Shown here: positions 1-9,053 of the stretch, one piece after another
How positions within the stretch are numbered: position 1 is the stretch's first letter
Layout: every line of letters begins with the position of its first letter
Source of the DNA: Providencia heimbachae ATCC 35613
GTDB lineage: Bacteria; Pseudomonadota; Gammaproteobacteria; Enterobacterales; Enterobacteriaceae
Assembly: GCF_001655055.1 (NCBI RefSeq)
Contig: NZ_LXEW01000040.1
Coordinates: 62,001-126,000, forward strand
Direction of reading: 5' to 3'
DNA length: 64,000 nt
Notes under the pieces: generated by a model
Databases searched by the model: none
Told to the model about the DNA's origin: nothing
Seen by the model: the letters and a program-made list of their open reading frames with translations, nothing else
Made by a program: the position numbers and the translations under genes

Positions 1-414
1 GTATGATTTATTTGGGATTAATAAATTATTGTTTATGTCATAAATGTAAAGAACGACCCCAGTGGTAGGGCCTGACAGCTTAATTGCATTACTATATATA
101 TCTTGAGGTGCATGAAATTTAATTCTAATGCCTTTATGTTTTTCTTTATCATACTCACTAATGCAGTTATTTAGTTTTATATTAAATGGTTTACGATTGG
201 TTTTCTTTATTACAGATAAGTTTGTTTTTTCATTAGAAACGTAATCATAATTAATATATTGATACTGGCTATCTGTTTCTATTGAGCAAGGTGCTGCCAC
301 AATATAGCCTTGCATCACGGTTTCACCGCGAATACCGCCATCAATGGTATATTCAGCATAAGATGAAGTGGAATTTAAAAATAAAGTTATCCATATAAAA
401 TGTATTTTATTCAT
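1..414 (-). CDS. Minor fimbrial subunit, partial (3' end outside window)
   Basis: The start codon is at 414 and the frame stays open for 138 codons to the window edge, so only the N-terminal part is seen. A signal peptide (MNKIHFIWITLFLNSTSSYA) is followed by a short strand-rich region with the fimbrial-type motif VAAPCSIETDS and a second cysteine in LNNCIS. This is the Cys pair expected of chaperone/usher pilins. It lies 43 bases downstream of the subunit gene at 458-1009 and on the same strand, so it probably belongs to the same fimbrial operon. Chaperone and usher genes would be expected beyond the left edge. The subunit class (tip, adaptor or minor) cannot be decided from half a protein. 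Confidence 0.7.
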   Translation of the reverse strand, partial: MNKIHFIWITLFLNSTSSYAEYTIDGGIRGETVMQGYIVAAPCSIETDSQYQYINYDYVSNEKTNLSVIKKTNRKPFNIKLNNCISEYDKEKHKGIRIKFHAPQDIYSNAIKLSGPTTGVVLYIYDINNNLLIPNKSY

Positions 415-457
415 AATGAACCTTTTTATTGGGAGGAGTTTCCCCCTCCCATAAAAA

Positions 458-1009
458 TTATTCGTAAGCGATTTGGAAATCAGCGATAGAGTTGAATTCA
501 CCTTCTGTTACTGGTGTTGAAGCATCAACACGTTTAGCCATTGCAGTAAATTCAAGAACGTTTTCACCTTGTTGATTACGGATTTGGCTCATTACAGATT
601 TCGCTTCATCAAAATTAAAGTCTTTAATCTGAATACCGATATTTGATGCAGTACCGGTAACACCTAAGAATTCTTTCTTAGAACCTTCATAGTGCTTACC
701 GCCAAAAGTGATTTTGATATCTTTTACTGGAACCCAATTACCTTCACCATCTTTACTAAACTCATTAAAGTTACATTCTTTTAATTTGATCGAGATATTT
801 TTATCTGCAGAATTTCCTGCTTCTAAAGATGCTTTTGAAAGCTGGCCAAATGAAACTTCTTGATTTAGGCTATCTGATTCAATATTACATGGCGAGTTAA
901 CTACTTGACCGCTGAAATGTATTTCACCAGTATTACCACTTGCTAAAGCAGCAGTAGAGATAGTTGAAGCAGCAAATAAAACAGCAAGAGAAAGTTTATT
1001 TAATTTCAT
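458..1009 (-). CDS. Type 1-like fimbrial major subunit
   Basis: This 183-residue secreted pilin has a signal peptide (MKLNKLSLAVLFAASTISTA, cleavage probably after ALA), then GEIHFSGQVVNSPCNIES and a second cysteine in LKECNFNE, giving the usual pilin disulfide. It ends in ADFQIAYE, like the penultimate-Tyr C-terminus of chaperone/usher subunits that act as donor strand. The start at 1009 is preferred over an upstream in-frame codon because AAGGA lies 8 bases before it and the signal peptide then begins normally. It is the first structural gene after two regulator genes on the same strand. The abundant-shaft role is inferred from position and length. Confidence 0.85.
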   Translation of the reverse strand: MKLNKLSLAVLFAASTISTAALASGNTGEIHFSGQVVNSPCNIESDSLNQEVSFGQLSKASLEAGNSADKNISIKLKECNFNEFSKDGEGNWVPVKDIKITFGGKHYEGSKKEFLGVTGTASNIGIQIKDFNFDEAKSVMSQIRNQQGENVLEFTAMAKRVDASTPVTEGEFNSIADFQIAYE

Positions 1010-1413
1010 GTTGTACATCCTTAAAATAAGTAAGAGTAGATTCCTATTGAAATAGCATGACCTAAACAATAGGAGTAATTTTTCATATCCATTCCATTAT
1101 GAATTTCTGTTACATAACGAATGTCTGTGTCCATACAGTGATGTTTAATGTGAGTCATTTCGACTGAGATAAGTTTATCCCCTAGAAGAGTAATTTGAAA
1201 TTAAATTCTTTAATTTTAATTAAATACAGTTAATTCATCTTAAATTAATGTTTTTTAAATGAAATTTAATGTTTTTATTCCATTTTAATATTGTGATAAA
1301 TATTTAATGTTTGTGTTTTTAAGGTTGTTTAATGTTGGTTTTATTTAAAATAAAAAATAAATGCATAAAACCACGAGGATTTTATGCATTTGTATGAGTT
1401 TTATTGAAATGAG
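1010..1413 (-). promoter_or_regulatory. AT-rich upstream region of the fimbrial operon
   Basis: About 400 bases without a plausible gene separate the pilin start from the end of the upstream membrane-protein gene. The stretch is very AT-rich, with repeated TTAAT/ATTAA runs around 1200-1350. It is the natural place for the pilin promoter and for binding by the winged-helix regulator encoded just upstream. No invertible-element inverted repeats were recognised, so there is no sign of FimE/FimB-type phase switching. No specific promoter is assigned. Confidence 0.4.
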
Positions 1414-1896
1414 TTACTGAGTGCAGATGAAAAGCGGGGAGAAATTTTCTTCAATAATATAATTTTTACTATTTAGCTGTTTTATCTTTGTGAAATAAAG
1501 TTGGTCGATTTGAGGAATACCTCTAACTTTAACATTTTCACCGGCTTGGTCGCTTGGGTCGATAGAAACACTTTCAATACGTGAAAAAAAATGGTCCCCT
1601 TGATAGGAATGTTTTATCAAATATTTTCTAGATATAGAGTAATCTTTGCCGTTGTAATTGATATCACCATTCATTACAAAGGTGTGGTGAGTAGGATCGT
1701 TCTTGTTAGGTATGATACTTAATAGATAAAATCCATTTAAACTTGAGCGATTATCAGAAATGTTTATCTTTAGTGTCGCACTGCATTCGGGAATAACTGG
1801 CGTATTTTTAATAAAATAGACATAAATACTCGCGAAAATTAATATTGTAGAAATAATAAGTAAACTAATTGCTCTTATCGGTTTTTTATTTAACAT
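1414..1896 (-). CDS. Small bitopic membrane protein, PsaF/ToxS-like partner
   Basis: This 160-residue protein has a short basic cytoplasmic head, one membrane segment at about residues 6-28 (IRAISLLIISTILIF...) and a periplasmic domain with two cysteines, in PECSATLKI near the membrane and in LFICTQ at the C-terminus. The ATG at 1896 is chosen over a GTG 12 bases upstream because TGAGAA sits just before it. The gene overlaps the 3' end of the winged-helix regulator by about 11 bases, so translation is probably coupled. Size, topology, cysteines and position match the second gene of ToxR-ToxS and PsaE-PsaF/MyfE-MyfF pairs that control fimbriae. Sequence homology to those proteins is not claimed; the role is inferred. 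Confidence 0.6.
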   Translation of the reverse strand: MLNKKPIRAISLLIISTILIFASIYVYFIKNTPVIPECSATLKINISDNRSSLNGFYLLSIIPNKNDPTHHTFVMNGDINYNGKDYSISRKYLIKHSYQGDHFFSRIESVSIDPSDQAGENVKVRGIPQIDQLYFTKIKQLNSKNYIIEENFSPLFICTQ

Positions 1897-2698
1897 AAAA
1901 ATTCTCACAACTCACTGTCGCACCATCTTTTGGAGTGCTAGGACAATATGATAGAAATAAAAAATCATCATGTAAGTTTTTATCATGAGTCACTGTACCG
2001 ACATTATAATAGAAAATAGTCGCCGGTTTTTTACAGTCAATACTGAGATCTGCCAATTTTTCTTGCAGGATAGAAAAACTGACCGTTGTTGTATCTGGTT
2101 TATGATAGCTATTAATATAGCGAATACTACATTGGTCTATCCGCCCGACCTCTGGGTACTCAGTTCTATTGGCAAAGAAATAACTTTTAAATAAGTAAAG
2201 CAGGCAAAAAATAATAATACCAATAAGTGCTATTTCTAAGTAGCGATTATTGAGCATGTAATTTTTTTTAGCAGTAACGACTTTAGTGCTAATTTCTGTT
2301 TTTACTGCGAGTGAATATTCATCTTCTAACGACGATAGTGAATTAAGCGTATTAGGCGTAATATACTTTTCGCTATCTTCAAATTCTAATTCTGCTGAAA
2401 ATTTTATGCCCACTTTAGGTATAGTGGTAATGATTTCTCCATCAAAAAAAGAGGATAAGTGGCGGCGCAAAACAGAAATACTGCTATTGAGGTTATTGTC
2501 AGACACAACCTGATTATGGTCTTCCCACACTCGATGTAAGATAGTCTCTCTATCTAAAACATCATTATTATTTTGCACTAAAACCAATAACAAGCGATTT
2601 AACGTTGTTGTCAATTTTATGGCATCATCAATATTGTCGGAGTATAACAGCCCCAGATGACTGTCATAATTAATAATATTATTAATCAAATATTTCAT
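1886..2698 (-). CDS. Membrane-anchored winged-helix transcriptional regulator (CadC/ToxR/PsaE type)
   Basis: This 270-residue protein starts with an OmpR/PhoB-type DNA-binding domain (about residues 1-105). Typical elements are DVLDRETILHRVWED, the recognition-helix region NNLNSSISVLRRHL and the wing TIPKVGIKF. An acidic linker, one membrane segment (about residues 153-175) and a short periplasmic domain with several cysteines (QCSIRY, IDCKK, SYCPST, SCENF) follow. An upstream TTG would add 11 residues; the ATG at 2698 is preferred, although neither start has a clear ribosome-binding site. It lies upstream of a small membrane protein and a pilin gene, so it probably activates the fimbrial operon in response to an envelope signal. 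The cysteines suggest disulfide-stabilised sensing. Confidence 0.75.
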   Translation of the reverse strand: MKYLINNIINYDSHLGLLYSDNIDDAIKLTTTLNRLLLVLVQNNNDVLDRETILHRVWEDHNQVVSDNNLNSSISVLRRHLSSFFDGEIITTIPKVGIKFSAELEFEDSEKYITPNTLNSLSSLEDEYSLAVKTEISTKVVTAKKNYMLNNRYLEIALIGIIIFCLLYLFKSYFFANRTEYPEVGRIDQCSIRYINSYHKPDTTTVSFSILQEKLADLSIDCKKPATIFYYNVGTVTHDKNLHDDFLFLSYCPSTPKDGATVSCENFYVK

Positions 2699-2900
2699 TT
2701 TATGATTGGTTTTATTTATGGTTAATAACAACTGTATAGAGTTAGTTTATACCTTAAATTTGTAATGTGTCAATAAATTGGCATTATGAGAAATAATTAT
2801 ATTATTTAAAATCAAATGGTTAATTAAATTTAAGTCTAAATAGAAAATAATATTTATTGTATTAATTCACTAAATGGTGGCATTTATTTTTATGGAAGGA

Positions 2901-2926
2901 AAAAAGCCTCAAAAAAGAGGCTTTTT
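2901..2926 (-). terminator. Rho-independent terminator after hpaC
   Basis: AAAAAGCCTC, a six-A loop, then GAGGCTTTTT form a perfect stem-loop flanked by A/T runs on both sides. It lies 34 bases beyond the hpaC stop in the direction of transcription and probably closes the hpaBC transcript. By symmetry it could also act on the other strand. Confidence 0.8.
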
Positions 2927-2959
2927 AGTCAGCGGTGAGGAATGACGGGTATACCTAAG

Positions 2960-3478
2960 CTATTCAGTTGTTTCCAAAATCTGATGCATAACCGGATGGA
3001 ATTTACGTTTAAAGTAAACGAGCCCGTGCCCTGTATCATTGACGATAATCTGCTTCATCTCAACCATGTAAACCGAGTGCGTACCGATATCTTGCACTTG
3101 CGTTATCTCACCTTCTAAATTAGCCAGTGCATTTTTGAGTTGAGGTTGCTGTAAAATGCCTTTATCCCATACATTCCAGCCGAAACGTTCTTCCATTGTA
3201 GAACCTTTCATCCCAGCAAAATGACAGGCCATCTCTTCTTGGTCATGGCTAAGTACGTTTACGCACAGGCGGCCATTCTTTTGAAATACCGCATTCATGG
3301 CACTGTTGCGGTTGACACATACCATCAAAGTGGGTGGCGTATCGGTAACTGAACAGACTGCAGTGGCAGTAATTCCACAGCAACCTTCAGTACCATCCGT
3401 GGTGACGATGTTAACTGCTGCACCAAGACTCGCCATCGCATCTCTGAAACGTAGGCGATGTTCATTTTCTAAAGACAT
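2960..3478 (-). CDS. hpaC: 4-hydroxyphenylacetate 3-monooxygenase, flavin reductase component
   Basis: This 172-residue flavin reductase of the HpaC family supplies reduced FAD, made with NADH, to the oxygenase HpaB. The flavin-reductase-like fold is recognisable from FRDAMASLGAAVNIVTTDG at the N-terminus, through TATAVCSVTDTPPTLMVCVN and CVNVLSHDQEEMA, to the C-terminal KRKFHPV. Length equals that of E. coli HpaC (about 170). It follows hpaB by 19 bases on the same strand, the usual hpaBC order, and ends before a strong terminator. Assignment is by family resemblance and context and is secure. Confidence 0.96.
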   Translation of the reverse strand: MSLENEHRLRFRDAMASLGAAVNIVTTDGTEGCCGITATAVCSVTDTPPTLMVCVNRNSAMNAVFQKNGRLCVNVLSHDQEEMACHFAGMKGSTMEERFGWNVWDKGILQQPQLKNALANLEGEITQVQDIGTHSVYMVEMKQIIVNDTGHGLVYFKRKFHPVMHQILETTE

Positions 3479-3497
3479 ATTGACCTCCTGCTGCCGA

Positions 3498-5060
3498 TTA
3501 TTTCAGCAGCGAATCTAACTGATTAATATCGTTGTTGTTATACAGGTGTGGACGCTTCCAGCCGTGTTGATCGTAATCAGACAAGCAGCGGTCAACCATA
3601 TCGGTCATTGCTTTCATATTGCCAGAACCTTGGGCATGACGTAGACATTGCAGGCGAATTTCGTCTTGGCTACCCGCATAGTTAATTTCATATAGCTCAT
3701 GGCGACCACCGAACTCACTACCGATAGCATCCCACATTAATTTTAAAATCTTGATACGTTCAACGTGATCCATACCGTTAGAACCACGAACATATTTAGC
3801 CAGATATTTATCAATTTCTGGATTATTCATATCACGAACACTTGATGGCAGGTAAATCAAGCCGCTGGTGACGTTACTTTCTATTATATTCTTGATTTTG
3901 GTGTAGGCCATTGGTGCCATTACACGATAAGTCTGGATAGCTTGGGTGTCTGGTAAGAATGCACCGCCTTCCCACGCTTTTGCTTCTGCTGTCATTGCAT
4001 CGGTCAATGACCAGAACAAATTACGCCATGCAACCACTTCACCTAAGTCTGCTTGTACACCACGAAAATCGATAACACCCGTACACTCAAGGCTTTTTTG
4101 TAGAAGCCCAGTAATGAAATCCAGTTTTACCGCCAAACGTACACAAGCTTGTAATGGGAACAGGCGCGCGAATCCGCCTTGTACTGCCCAGTTGCGTGCA
4201 CGGTCAAAATCACGATAAATCAAGACGTTTTCCCATGGGATCAAAACATGATCCATCACGAGTATTGCATCATTTTCATCAAAACGACTTGATAGTGGGT
4301 AGTCAAAAGGTGATCCCGTTGCACCAGCCACTAATTCATAAGATGCACGTGAAATTAATTTTACGCCATCAGCATCCATTGGTGCGACAAACATCAGTGC
4401 GAAGTCTGGGTTATCTCCCATCACTTGCGCAGAACCGAAACCGATAAAGTTATAGTGAGTCAATGCTGAATTGGTTGCGACTACTTTTGCACCGCTGACG
4501 ATAATACCTGCATCAGTTTCTTTTTCTAGTTTTATATAAACATCTTTAACTTCATCGGCAGGCTTATGGCGGTCGATAGGTGGGTTAACAATCGCATGGT
4601 TAAAGTAAAGGCCGCTTTCTTGAATGCGCTTGTACCAGTGACGTGCGTTATCGGCGAATTGACCATAATACTCTGGATTTGCACCTAAACAGCTGGCGAA
4701 TGCCGCCTTATAGTCTGGAGTGCGTCCCATCCATCCATAGCTTTGGCGTGACCAATCTGCGATTGCATCACGTTGTTGGCGCAATTCTTCTGCACTTTTG
4801 GCGAAACGGAAGAATTTGTGAGTGTATCCGCCGTTGCCAGTATCGGTGCCCCAGCAAAGCTGGTCATGAGTCGTCTTATCATGAAGTGCATCATATAATT
4901 GTCCTATGGAAGCTGCTGAATTACGAAATGCGGGATGAGTCGTGACATCTTTAACGCGCTCACCGTAGATATAAATTTCACGACCATCTTGCAAGCTTTT
5001 TAGATATTCTTGACTGTTAAAAGGGCGTTTAGCATCTGAACGGAAATCTTCTGGTTTCAT
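3498..5060 (-). CDS. hpaB: 4-hydroxyphenylacetate 3-monooxygenase, oxygenase component
   Basis: This is the 520-residue large component of the two-component FADH2-dependent monooxygenase that hydroxylates 4-hydroxyphenylacetate to 3,4-dihydroxyphenylacetate (homoprotocatechuate). The sequence is nearly collinear with E. coli HpaB from MKPEDF to the C-terminal DINQLDSLLK, including YGERVKDVTTHPAFRN, HAIVNPPIDRH and YVRGSNGMDHVERIKI. The ATG at 5060 gives exactly the E. coli length and has GAGG upstream; a longer reading by 19 residues is not supported. It forms a bicistron with hpaC and is preceded by a 450-base region suited to a substrate-inducible promoter controlled by HpaA. Confidence 0.98.
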   Translation of the reverse strand: MKPEDFRSDAKRPFNSQEYLKSLQDGREIYIYGERVKDVTTHPAFRNSAASIGQLYDALHDKTTHDQLCWGTDTGNGGYTHKFFRFAKSAEELRQQRDAIADWSRQSYGWMGRTPDYKAAFASCLGANPEYYGQFADNARHWYKRIQESGLYFNHAIVNPPIDRHKPADEVKDVYIKLEKETDAGIIVSGAKVVATNSALTHYNFIGFGSAQVMGDNPDFALMFVAPMDADGVKLISRASYELVAGATGSPFDYPLSSRFDENDAILVMDHVLIPWENVLIYRDFDRARNWAVQGGFARLFPLQACVRLAVKLDFITGLLQKSLECTGVIDFRGVQADLGEVVAWRNLFWSLTDAMTAEAKAWEGGAFLPDTQAIQTYRVMAPMAYTKIKNIIESNVTSGLIYLPSSVRDMNNPEIDKYLAKYVRGSNGMDHVERIKILKLMWDAIGSEFGGRHELYEINYAGSQDEIRLQCLRHAQGSGNMKAMTDMVDRCLSDYDQHGWKRPHLYNNNDINQLDSLLK

Positions 5061-5511
5061 GTTTGCCTCGTTATTTGACAAAGAGGGCTCGCGTATGTAG
5101 GGAACAAAAGGTCGCAAGCATCAAGTTATGTTAATTTTATGTTTGTTTTCTGTGTCTTAATTGAATCGTTTTCTGAGATGATTTTAAAGAGACTTTCCAA
5201 AGGTTCGCTGGTACTTTTCGTTGAGAATGGGTCTTTGTGAAAGAAATGTGATCCTATCGATGTTTATATATTAATGTAATTATTATTTTTGATTGAAAGC
5301 AACTAAATATCAATTAGATAAGAGAATTAATTGTATTAATATGTTTTTATTTTTCTTCTTGGTTTGGTTGTTATTTAATCAGCTCATTCACTTTCAGGTG
5401 AATAATAACAACATAAAAGATAATTTAAAATAAAGATACAATGCATCAAAAATGTTTGCATAATGTAAAATAAATTAGATTCTAATGAAAAGCTAAGAAG
5501 GGGAGGGAAGG
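5061..5511 (-). promoter_or_regulatory. hpaBC promoter region with inverted repeats
   Basis: The 451-base gap between hpaA and hpaB holds no gene. It contains GTTGTTATT at 5367-5375 mirrored by AATAACAAC at 5404-5412, with a nested TTCAC...GTGAA pair between them. Such nested symmetry suits an activator or looped operator. In E. coli W the hpaBC promoter is activated by HpaA with CRP and IHF; the same arrangement is inferred here. No -10/-35 pair is assigned. Confidence 0.45.
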
Positions 5512-6402
5512 CTAATGAATATTTTCCTCGCGCCATAGGCTTGGAGATGAACCGACTAATCGATTAAAAAATCGAGCAAAGTAAGCGGGATCTTTGAAAC
5601 CCAGCTGGTATGCAATCTCTGAAACAGGGCTATCACTGAATAACAGCATGCGTTTTGCTTCACGCAGTATTCGATCAAATATAAGTCGTTTCGGTGGTCG
5701 GTTAGCAAAACGTCGACACATATCTTTGAGCCTTGACTCTGTCACTCCGAGCTTTTTGGCATATTCGGGGACTGCTAGGTGCTCAGAATAATGTAGGTCA
5801 ATAAGCTGGTTAAAGCGTTGGAATAAACGATGCTCCCCTCTGACTCCCGTAACAGGGTGGTCATCCAAAGGAATCGATCGCAGTAAAAAAGTGAATAAGG
5901 CCTGAGCGAGGGATGAAAGGACCTGATCTTTTCCTGAATAGGCATTGGCAGATTCACGCGCCATTAACGACCAATAATGATTAAAGGTATCAATATCATC
6001 GGGCTTATCAGCAACTGAGAGGCAAATAGCCGGAATATCGACAATATCTCTATTCGCGGGATATAAAGACTCAAGTAAAGGGCTGATTAAATCTTGTCGA
6101 ACGGTGAGAACGTGCCCATCAGTATCCTCTTGGGTAAAAAATGCATGAGCAACCGAAGGTGGGGTCAAAATAAATAAAGGTGCCTGAACCGAATAACGCA
6201 ACTCATCAAGTTGCAAAGTAATATGCCCAGTGACTAGATAGTGAAGTTGAAAAAAACCATCATGACGATGTGCCTGCATGTCGCGACCAAAGAAGGCGGC
6301 CATTTTACCGAAGGTTTGGTAGTGGACGTCGTCGTTGCCTTGGGTTTCGTCGTAGTCTTTGCTGATGTCTATATTGGTAATCAATTTTTGGTTCCCCTTC
6401 AT
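5512..6402 (-). CDS. hpaA: HpaA, AraC-family activator of hpaBC
   Basis: This 296-residue AraC/XylS-type regulator has an N-terminal cupin sensor domain (AFFGRDMQAHRHDGFFQLHY, VQAPLFILTPPSVAHAF) and a C-terminal double helix-turn-helix (about residues 195-290; YAKKLGVTESRLKDMCRRF and SEIAYQLGFKDPAYFARFF). Length equals E. coli HpaA, the 4-HPA-responsive activator of hpaBC. The ATG at 6402 lies inside the end of an ERIC repeat, so the first codons and the leader are repeat-derived. An in-frame TTG six codons later has AAGGGG nine bases before it and is an alternative start. It sits between hpaX and hpaB as in E. coli. Confidence 0.95.
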   Translation of the reverse strand: MKGNQKLITNIDISKDYDETQGNDDVHYQTFGKMAAFFGRDMQAHRHDGFFQLHYLVTGHITLQLDELRYSVQAPLFILTPPSVAHAFFTQEDTDGHVLTVRQDLISPLLESLYPANRDIVDIPAICLSVADKPDDIDTFNHYWSLMARESANAYSGKDQVLSSLAQALFTFLLRSIPLDDHPVTGVRGEHRLFQRFNQLIDLHYSEHLAVPEYAKKLGVTESRLKDMCRRFANRPPKRLIFDRILREAKRMLLFSDSPVSEIAYQLGFKDPAYFARFFNRLVGSSPSLWREENIH

Positions 6403-6509
6403 ACTTCAAGCTGCAGCGTTGTTGGCTGCACAAGCTAACCCTAGTCACATACTTATGTATGCTCCTAGGGATTTCGTCGCTCGCCGCCTAGCTACAACTC
6501 GAATTGTTC
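6398..6509. repeat. ERIC-type (IRU) repeat, copy 1 of a tandem pair
   Basis: The element begins CATACTTCAAGCTGCAG and ends near CTACAACTCGAATTGTT. In the middle it has the palindrome CCCTAG-TCA-CATAC-TTAT-GTATG-CTC-CTAGGG. This matches remembered ERIC architecture: imperfect terminal inverted repeats plus a central ACATACTTATGTATG hairpin. Its left edge supplies the apparent hpaA start codon. Confidence 0.88.
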
Positions 6510-6626
6510 TTCATTCTTCAAGCTGCAGCGTTGTTGGCTACACAAGCTAACCCTAGTCACATACTTGTGTATGCTCCTAGGGATTATCTTGCTTGCCGCC
6601 TAGCTACAACTTGAATTATTTTGAAC
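6510..6626. repeat. ERIC-type (IRU) repeat, copy 2 of a tandem pair
   Basis: This is a second copy in the same orientation, directly abutting the first. It starts TCATTCTTCAAGCTGCAG, has the central CACATACTTGTGTATGCTC hairpin and ends CTACAACTTGAATTATTTTGAA. The two differ by a few substitutions. The pair lies in the hpaX-hpaA intercistronic space and would be transcribed. Confidence 0.88.
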
Positions 6627-6706
6627 CCTATTTAGGGGGGGTAAATAAATTCAATTTTTTCAATCTGTTGCAGCACTTAATTCTTTAAATTTGATAGTTT
6701 TATAGT

Positions 6707-8077
6707 CTAAGGTGTCGCCCTTGGTCGGGAGCTTTTCATTGGGATAGCCATGACGATCAACGCACCAACGACCAGTAAACCTGCCACGAAATAGAGACCA
6801 GAATTGAAACTGCCGGTTTGGTCTTTTAGCCAGCCAATTAACAGAGGACTGACCGCCGAGCCTATATTACCTGTTGCATTGATAACCGCAATTCCGATTG
6901 CACGGGCTCGTAAACTAATTGATTGATCTGGGGTTGTCCAGAACACCGCCATGGCAGTAAAGGAACCGGTAGATGCCATAATGATACCGAGCAACTGAAC
7001 AACGGAATGGCTTGTCATTGCCGCAAGCACCCAGCCTGCCGCGGCAAATAAGTACGGCAAGGCGGTATGCATCTTCCGTTCTTGTAGTCGGTCAGAACGT
7101 CGGCTCCAATAAATCATCCCGAGGATCGTACAAAACTGAGGGATGGCCGTGAGCAGTCCAATCATGGCATTACTGCTGCCCTGATTAAAGCTTTGCATGA
7201 TTTGTGGCGTCCAAATATTAATCGCACTCAAGGTGTTTGTTAGACAGAAATAGGCCACGGTATACATCAATATCACTGGAGTGAAAATTTCTTTCCATAA
7301 ACTCTTATTTTGCAAAGCAGTATGACTTTTTGAGCCATGAGGCTGTACCAGCTCAAGTTGGTCGTGATCCATCATCTCTTGCAGCGTATCTTTATCTTCT
7401 TGAGTTAACCATTTTGCTTTTTTCGGTGAGTCATCGAGGTAAAACCAAACTAGGCCACCGAGGATCACAGAGGGAAAACCTTCAAGCAAGAATAACCACT
7501 GCCAGCCTTTAAGGTCTAAAACGCCATCTAAACCAAGAATATAGCCCGAAGCAAGAGAGCCGAATGCCATGGTGACTGGCATCGCAATCATAAATAATGC
7601 ATTAGCGCGAGCACGGAAATAGGCGGGAAACCAATAAGTGAGATACACTAAAATACCCGGCAAGAAACCCGCTTCAGCAATACCCACCAACATACGTAGC
7701 ACATATAAACTGGTTGGCCCCGTCGCGAACATCGTCGCCGTGGATGCGATCCCCCAAAGCACCATGATAGTGGCTATCCAGCGGCGAGCACCGACGATAC
7801 CCAACATGATATTACTGGGAATACCAAAAATAACGTAGGTGACATAAAACAAGGTCGCGGCTAAGCCGAACATGGTGGAAGAAAGCCCGATATCTTTACC
7901 CATTGTCAGACCGGCAAAACCAATATTAATACGGTCTAAAAATGAAAAAACAAACAGGACAAATAAAAATACGATTAAACGTTTAAACAGTTTATTAATG
8001 ACCTGCTGTTGCGGCTCAGTAAGATTTTTATGTTGATCCGCCGGATTGCTATTAGCTGGCTGTTGTGGATTACTCAT
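6707..8077 (-). CDS. hpaX: 4-hydroxyphenylacetate MFS permease
   Basis: This 456-residue major facilitator of the anion:cation symporter (ACS) group probably imports 4-hydroxyphenylacetate with protons. A polar 30-residue N-terminus leads into the first membrane helix (LIVFLFVLFVFSFLDRINIGFAG, with the family motif DRxNIG). About twelve hydrophobic segments follow, with a cytoplasmic loop after helix 6 (residues about 215-260) and WGIASTATMFA and YFRARANALFM as family motifs. It lies between hpaI and hpaA, as in E. coli. Tandem ERIC copies separate it from hpaA. Confidence 0.95.
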   Translation of the reverse strand: MSNPQQPANSNPADQHKNLTEPQQQVINKLFKRLIVFLFVLFVFSFLDRINIGFAGLTMGKDIGLSSTMFGLAATLFYVTYVIFGIPSNIMLGIVGARRWIATIMVLWGIASTATMFATGPTSLYVLRMLVGIAEAGFLPGILVYLTYWFPAYFRARANALFMIAMPVTMAFGSLASGYILGLDGVLDLKGWQWLFLLEGFPSVILGGLVWFYLDDSPKKAKWLTQEDKDTLQEMMDHDQLELVQPHGSKSHTALQNKSLWKEIFTPVILMYTVAYFCLTNTLSAINIWTPQIMQSFNQGSSNAMIGLLTAIPQFCTILGMIYWSRRSDRLQERKMHTALPYLFAAAGWVLAAMTSHSVVQLLGIIMASTGSFTAMAVFWTTPDQSISLRARAIGIAVINATGNIGSAVSPLLIGWLKDQTGSFNSGLYFVAGLLVVGALIVMAIPMKSSRPRATP

Positions 8078-8236
8078 GTGATGCCCTCTATTACAAGTTA
8101 TTATAGGTACAAGGGTCTATTAAGCAGTCATTTATATGTCTGCCTTATGTTGTGATTGCGATATTTTTTTCGTCTTCTAAGCAGTGCCTTGAACTGTAGG
8201 GTAAATAGCACTCTTTAGAGGATTTCGTTATTTTAT

Positions 8237-9043
8237 CTAATACACACTTGGTGTCGTCGATGTAATGTCAGATACAGCCTTACCAAATTTTTCTGCTAGG
8301 GCTTCTGCGGCACGAGCAAGTAAGGTGGTATCTACACCAACAGCCACAAACAGCGCACCGAGCTTGATATAGTGCTCAGCGACATCCGGGGCGGCCATTA
8401 AAATACCCGGCGCGAGGCCTGCTGCACGAATTTGTTTGATGGCCTCTTCGATGACTTTTTTAACTTCAGGGTGATTCGGGTTACCCGAAAACCCCATATC
8501 TGCACTGAGATCGGCAGGGCCAATAAATACGCCATCAACCCCTTCAACCTTAAGAATATCAGGAAGGTTATTGAGCGCTTCACGTGTTTCAACCTGCACA
8601 ATCACACACATTTCATCATTGGCACGTTGCAGGTAATCAGGGATACGATTCCAACGAGAAGCACGGGCTAATGCGCTGCCAACACCACGAATACCGGCGG
8701 GGGGATAGCGAGTTGCACGAACAGCTTGTTGCGCTTGTTCTGCATTTTGTACCATCGGCAGTAACAACGTTTGTGCACCAATATCTAATAGCTGTTTGAT
8801 AATCACAGGGTCATTCCACGGTGGGCGCACGACAGGTTGTGATGGGTAGGGCGCTATAGCTTGCAGTTGAGCAAGCGTCGTTTGCACATTATTTGGCGCA
8901 TGCTCACCGTCAATTAACAGCCAATCAAAGCCTGCGCCCGCCAGTAGTTCTGCGCTATATGGGCTGCATAAACCAAGCCATAAGCCGATTTGTGGCTGAC
9001 CTGTTTTTAGGGCTTTTTTGAATTTGTTCTCTAACAGATCCAT
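8237..9043 (-). CDS. hpaI: 4-hydroxy-2-oxoheptanedioate aldolase
   Basis: HpaI is a class II (divalent-metal) aldolase that cleaves 4-hydroxy-2-oxoheptane-1,7-dioate to pyruvate and succinate semialdehyde, the last carbon-carbon cleavage of the pathway. The TIM-barrel signature residues are present: [12 protein letters not shown] (catalytic His and Asp), VVRPPWND (substrate Arg), VQVETREAL and [12 protein letters not shown]. The ATG at 9043 has AAGGA seven bases upstream and gives 268 residues, six more at the N-terminus than E. coli HpaI; a start further upstream would run into hpaH. It follows hpaH by 10 bases, so the two are co-translated. Confidence 0.96.
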   Translation of the reverse strand: MDLLENKFKKALKTGQPQIGLWLGLCSPYSAELLAGAGFDWLLIDGEHAPNNVQTTLAQLQAIAPYPSQPVVRPPWNDPVIIKQLLDIGAQTLLLPMVQNAEQAQQAVRATRYPPAGIRGVGSALARASRWNRIPDYLQRANDEMCVIVQVETREALNNLPDILKVEGVDGVFIGPADLSADMGFSGNPNHPEVKKVIEEAIKQIRAAGLAPGILMAAPDVAEHYIKLGALFVAVGVDTTLLARAAEALAEKFGKAVSDITSTTPSVY

Positions 9044-9053
9044 AGTGAATTCC

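Noticed and set aside
6635..6648. G7 followed by TAAATAA, also found at 48357-48370
   Set aside because: A shared 14-mer with no gene context in common. Short G runs occur several times in this AT-rich DNA, so chance is the best explanation.
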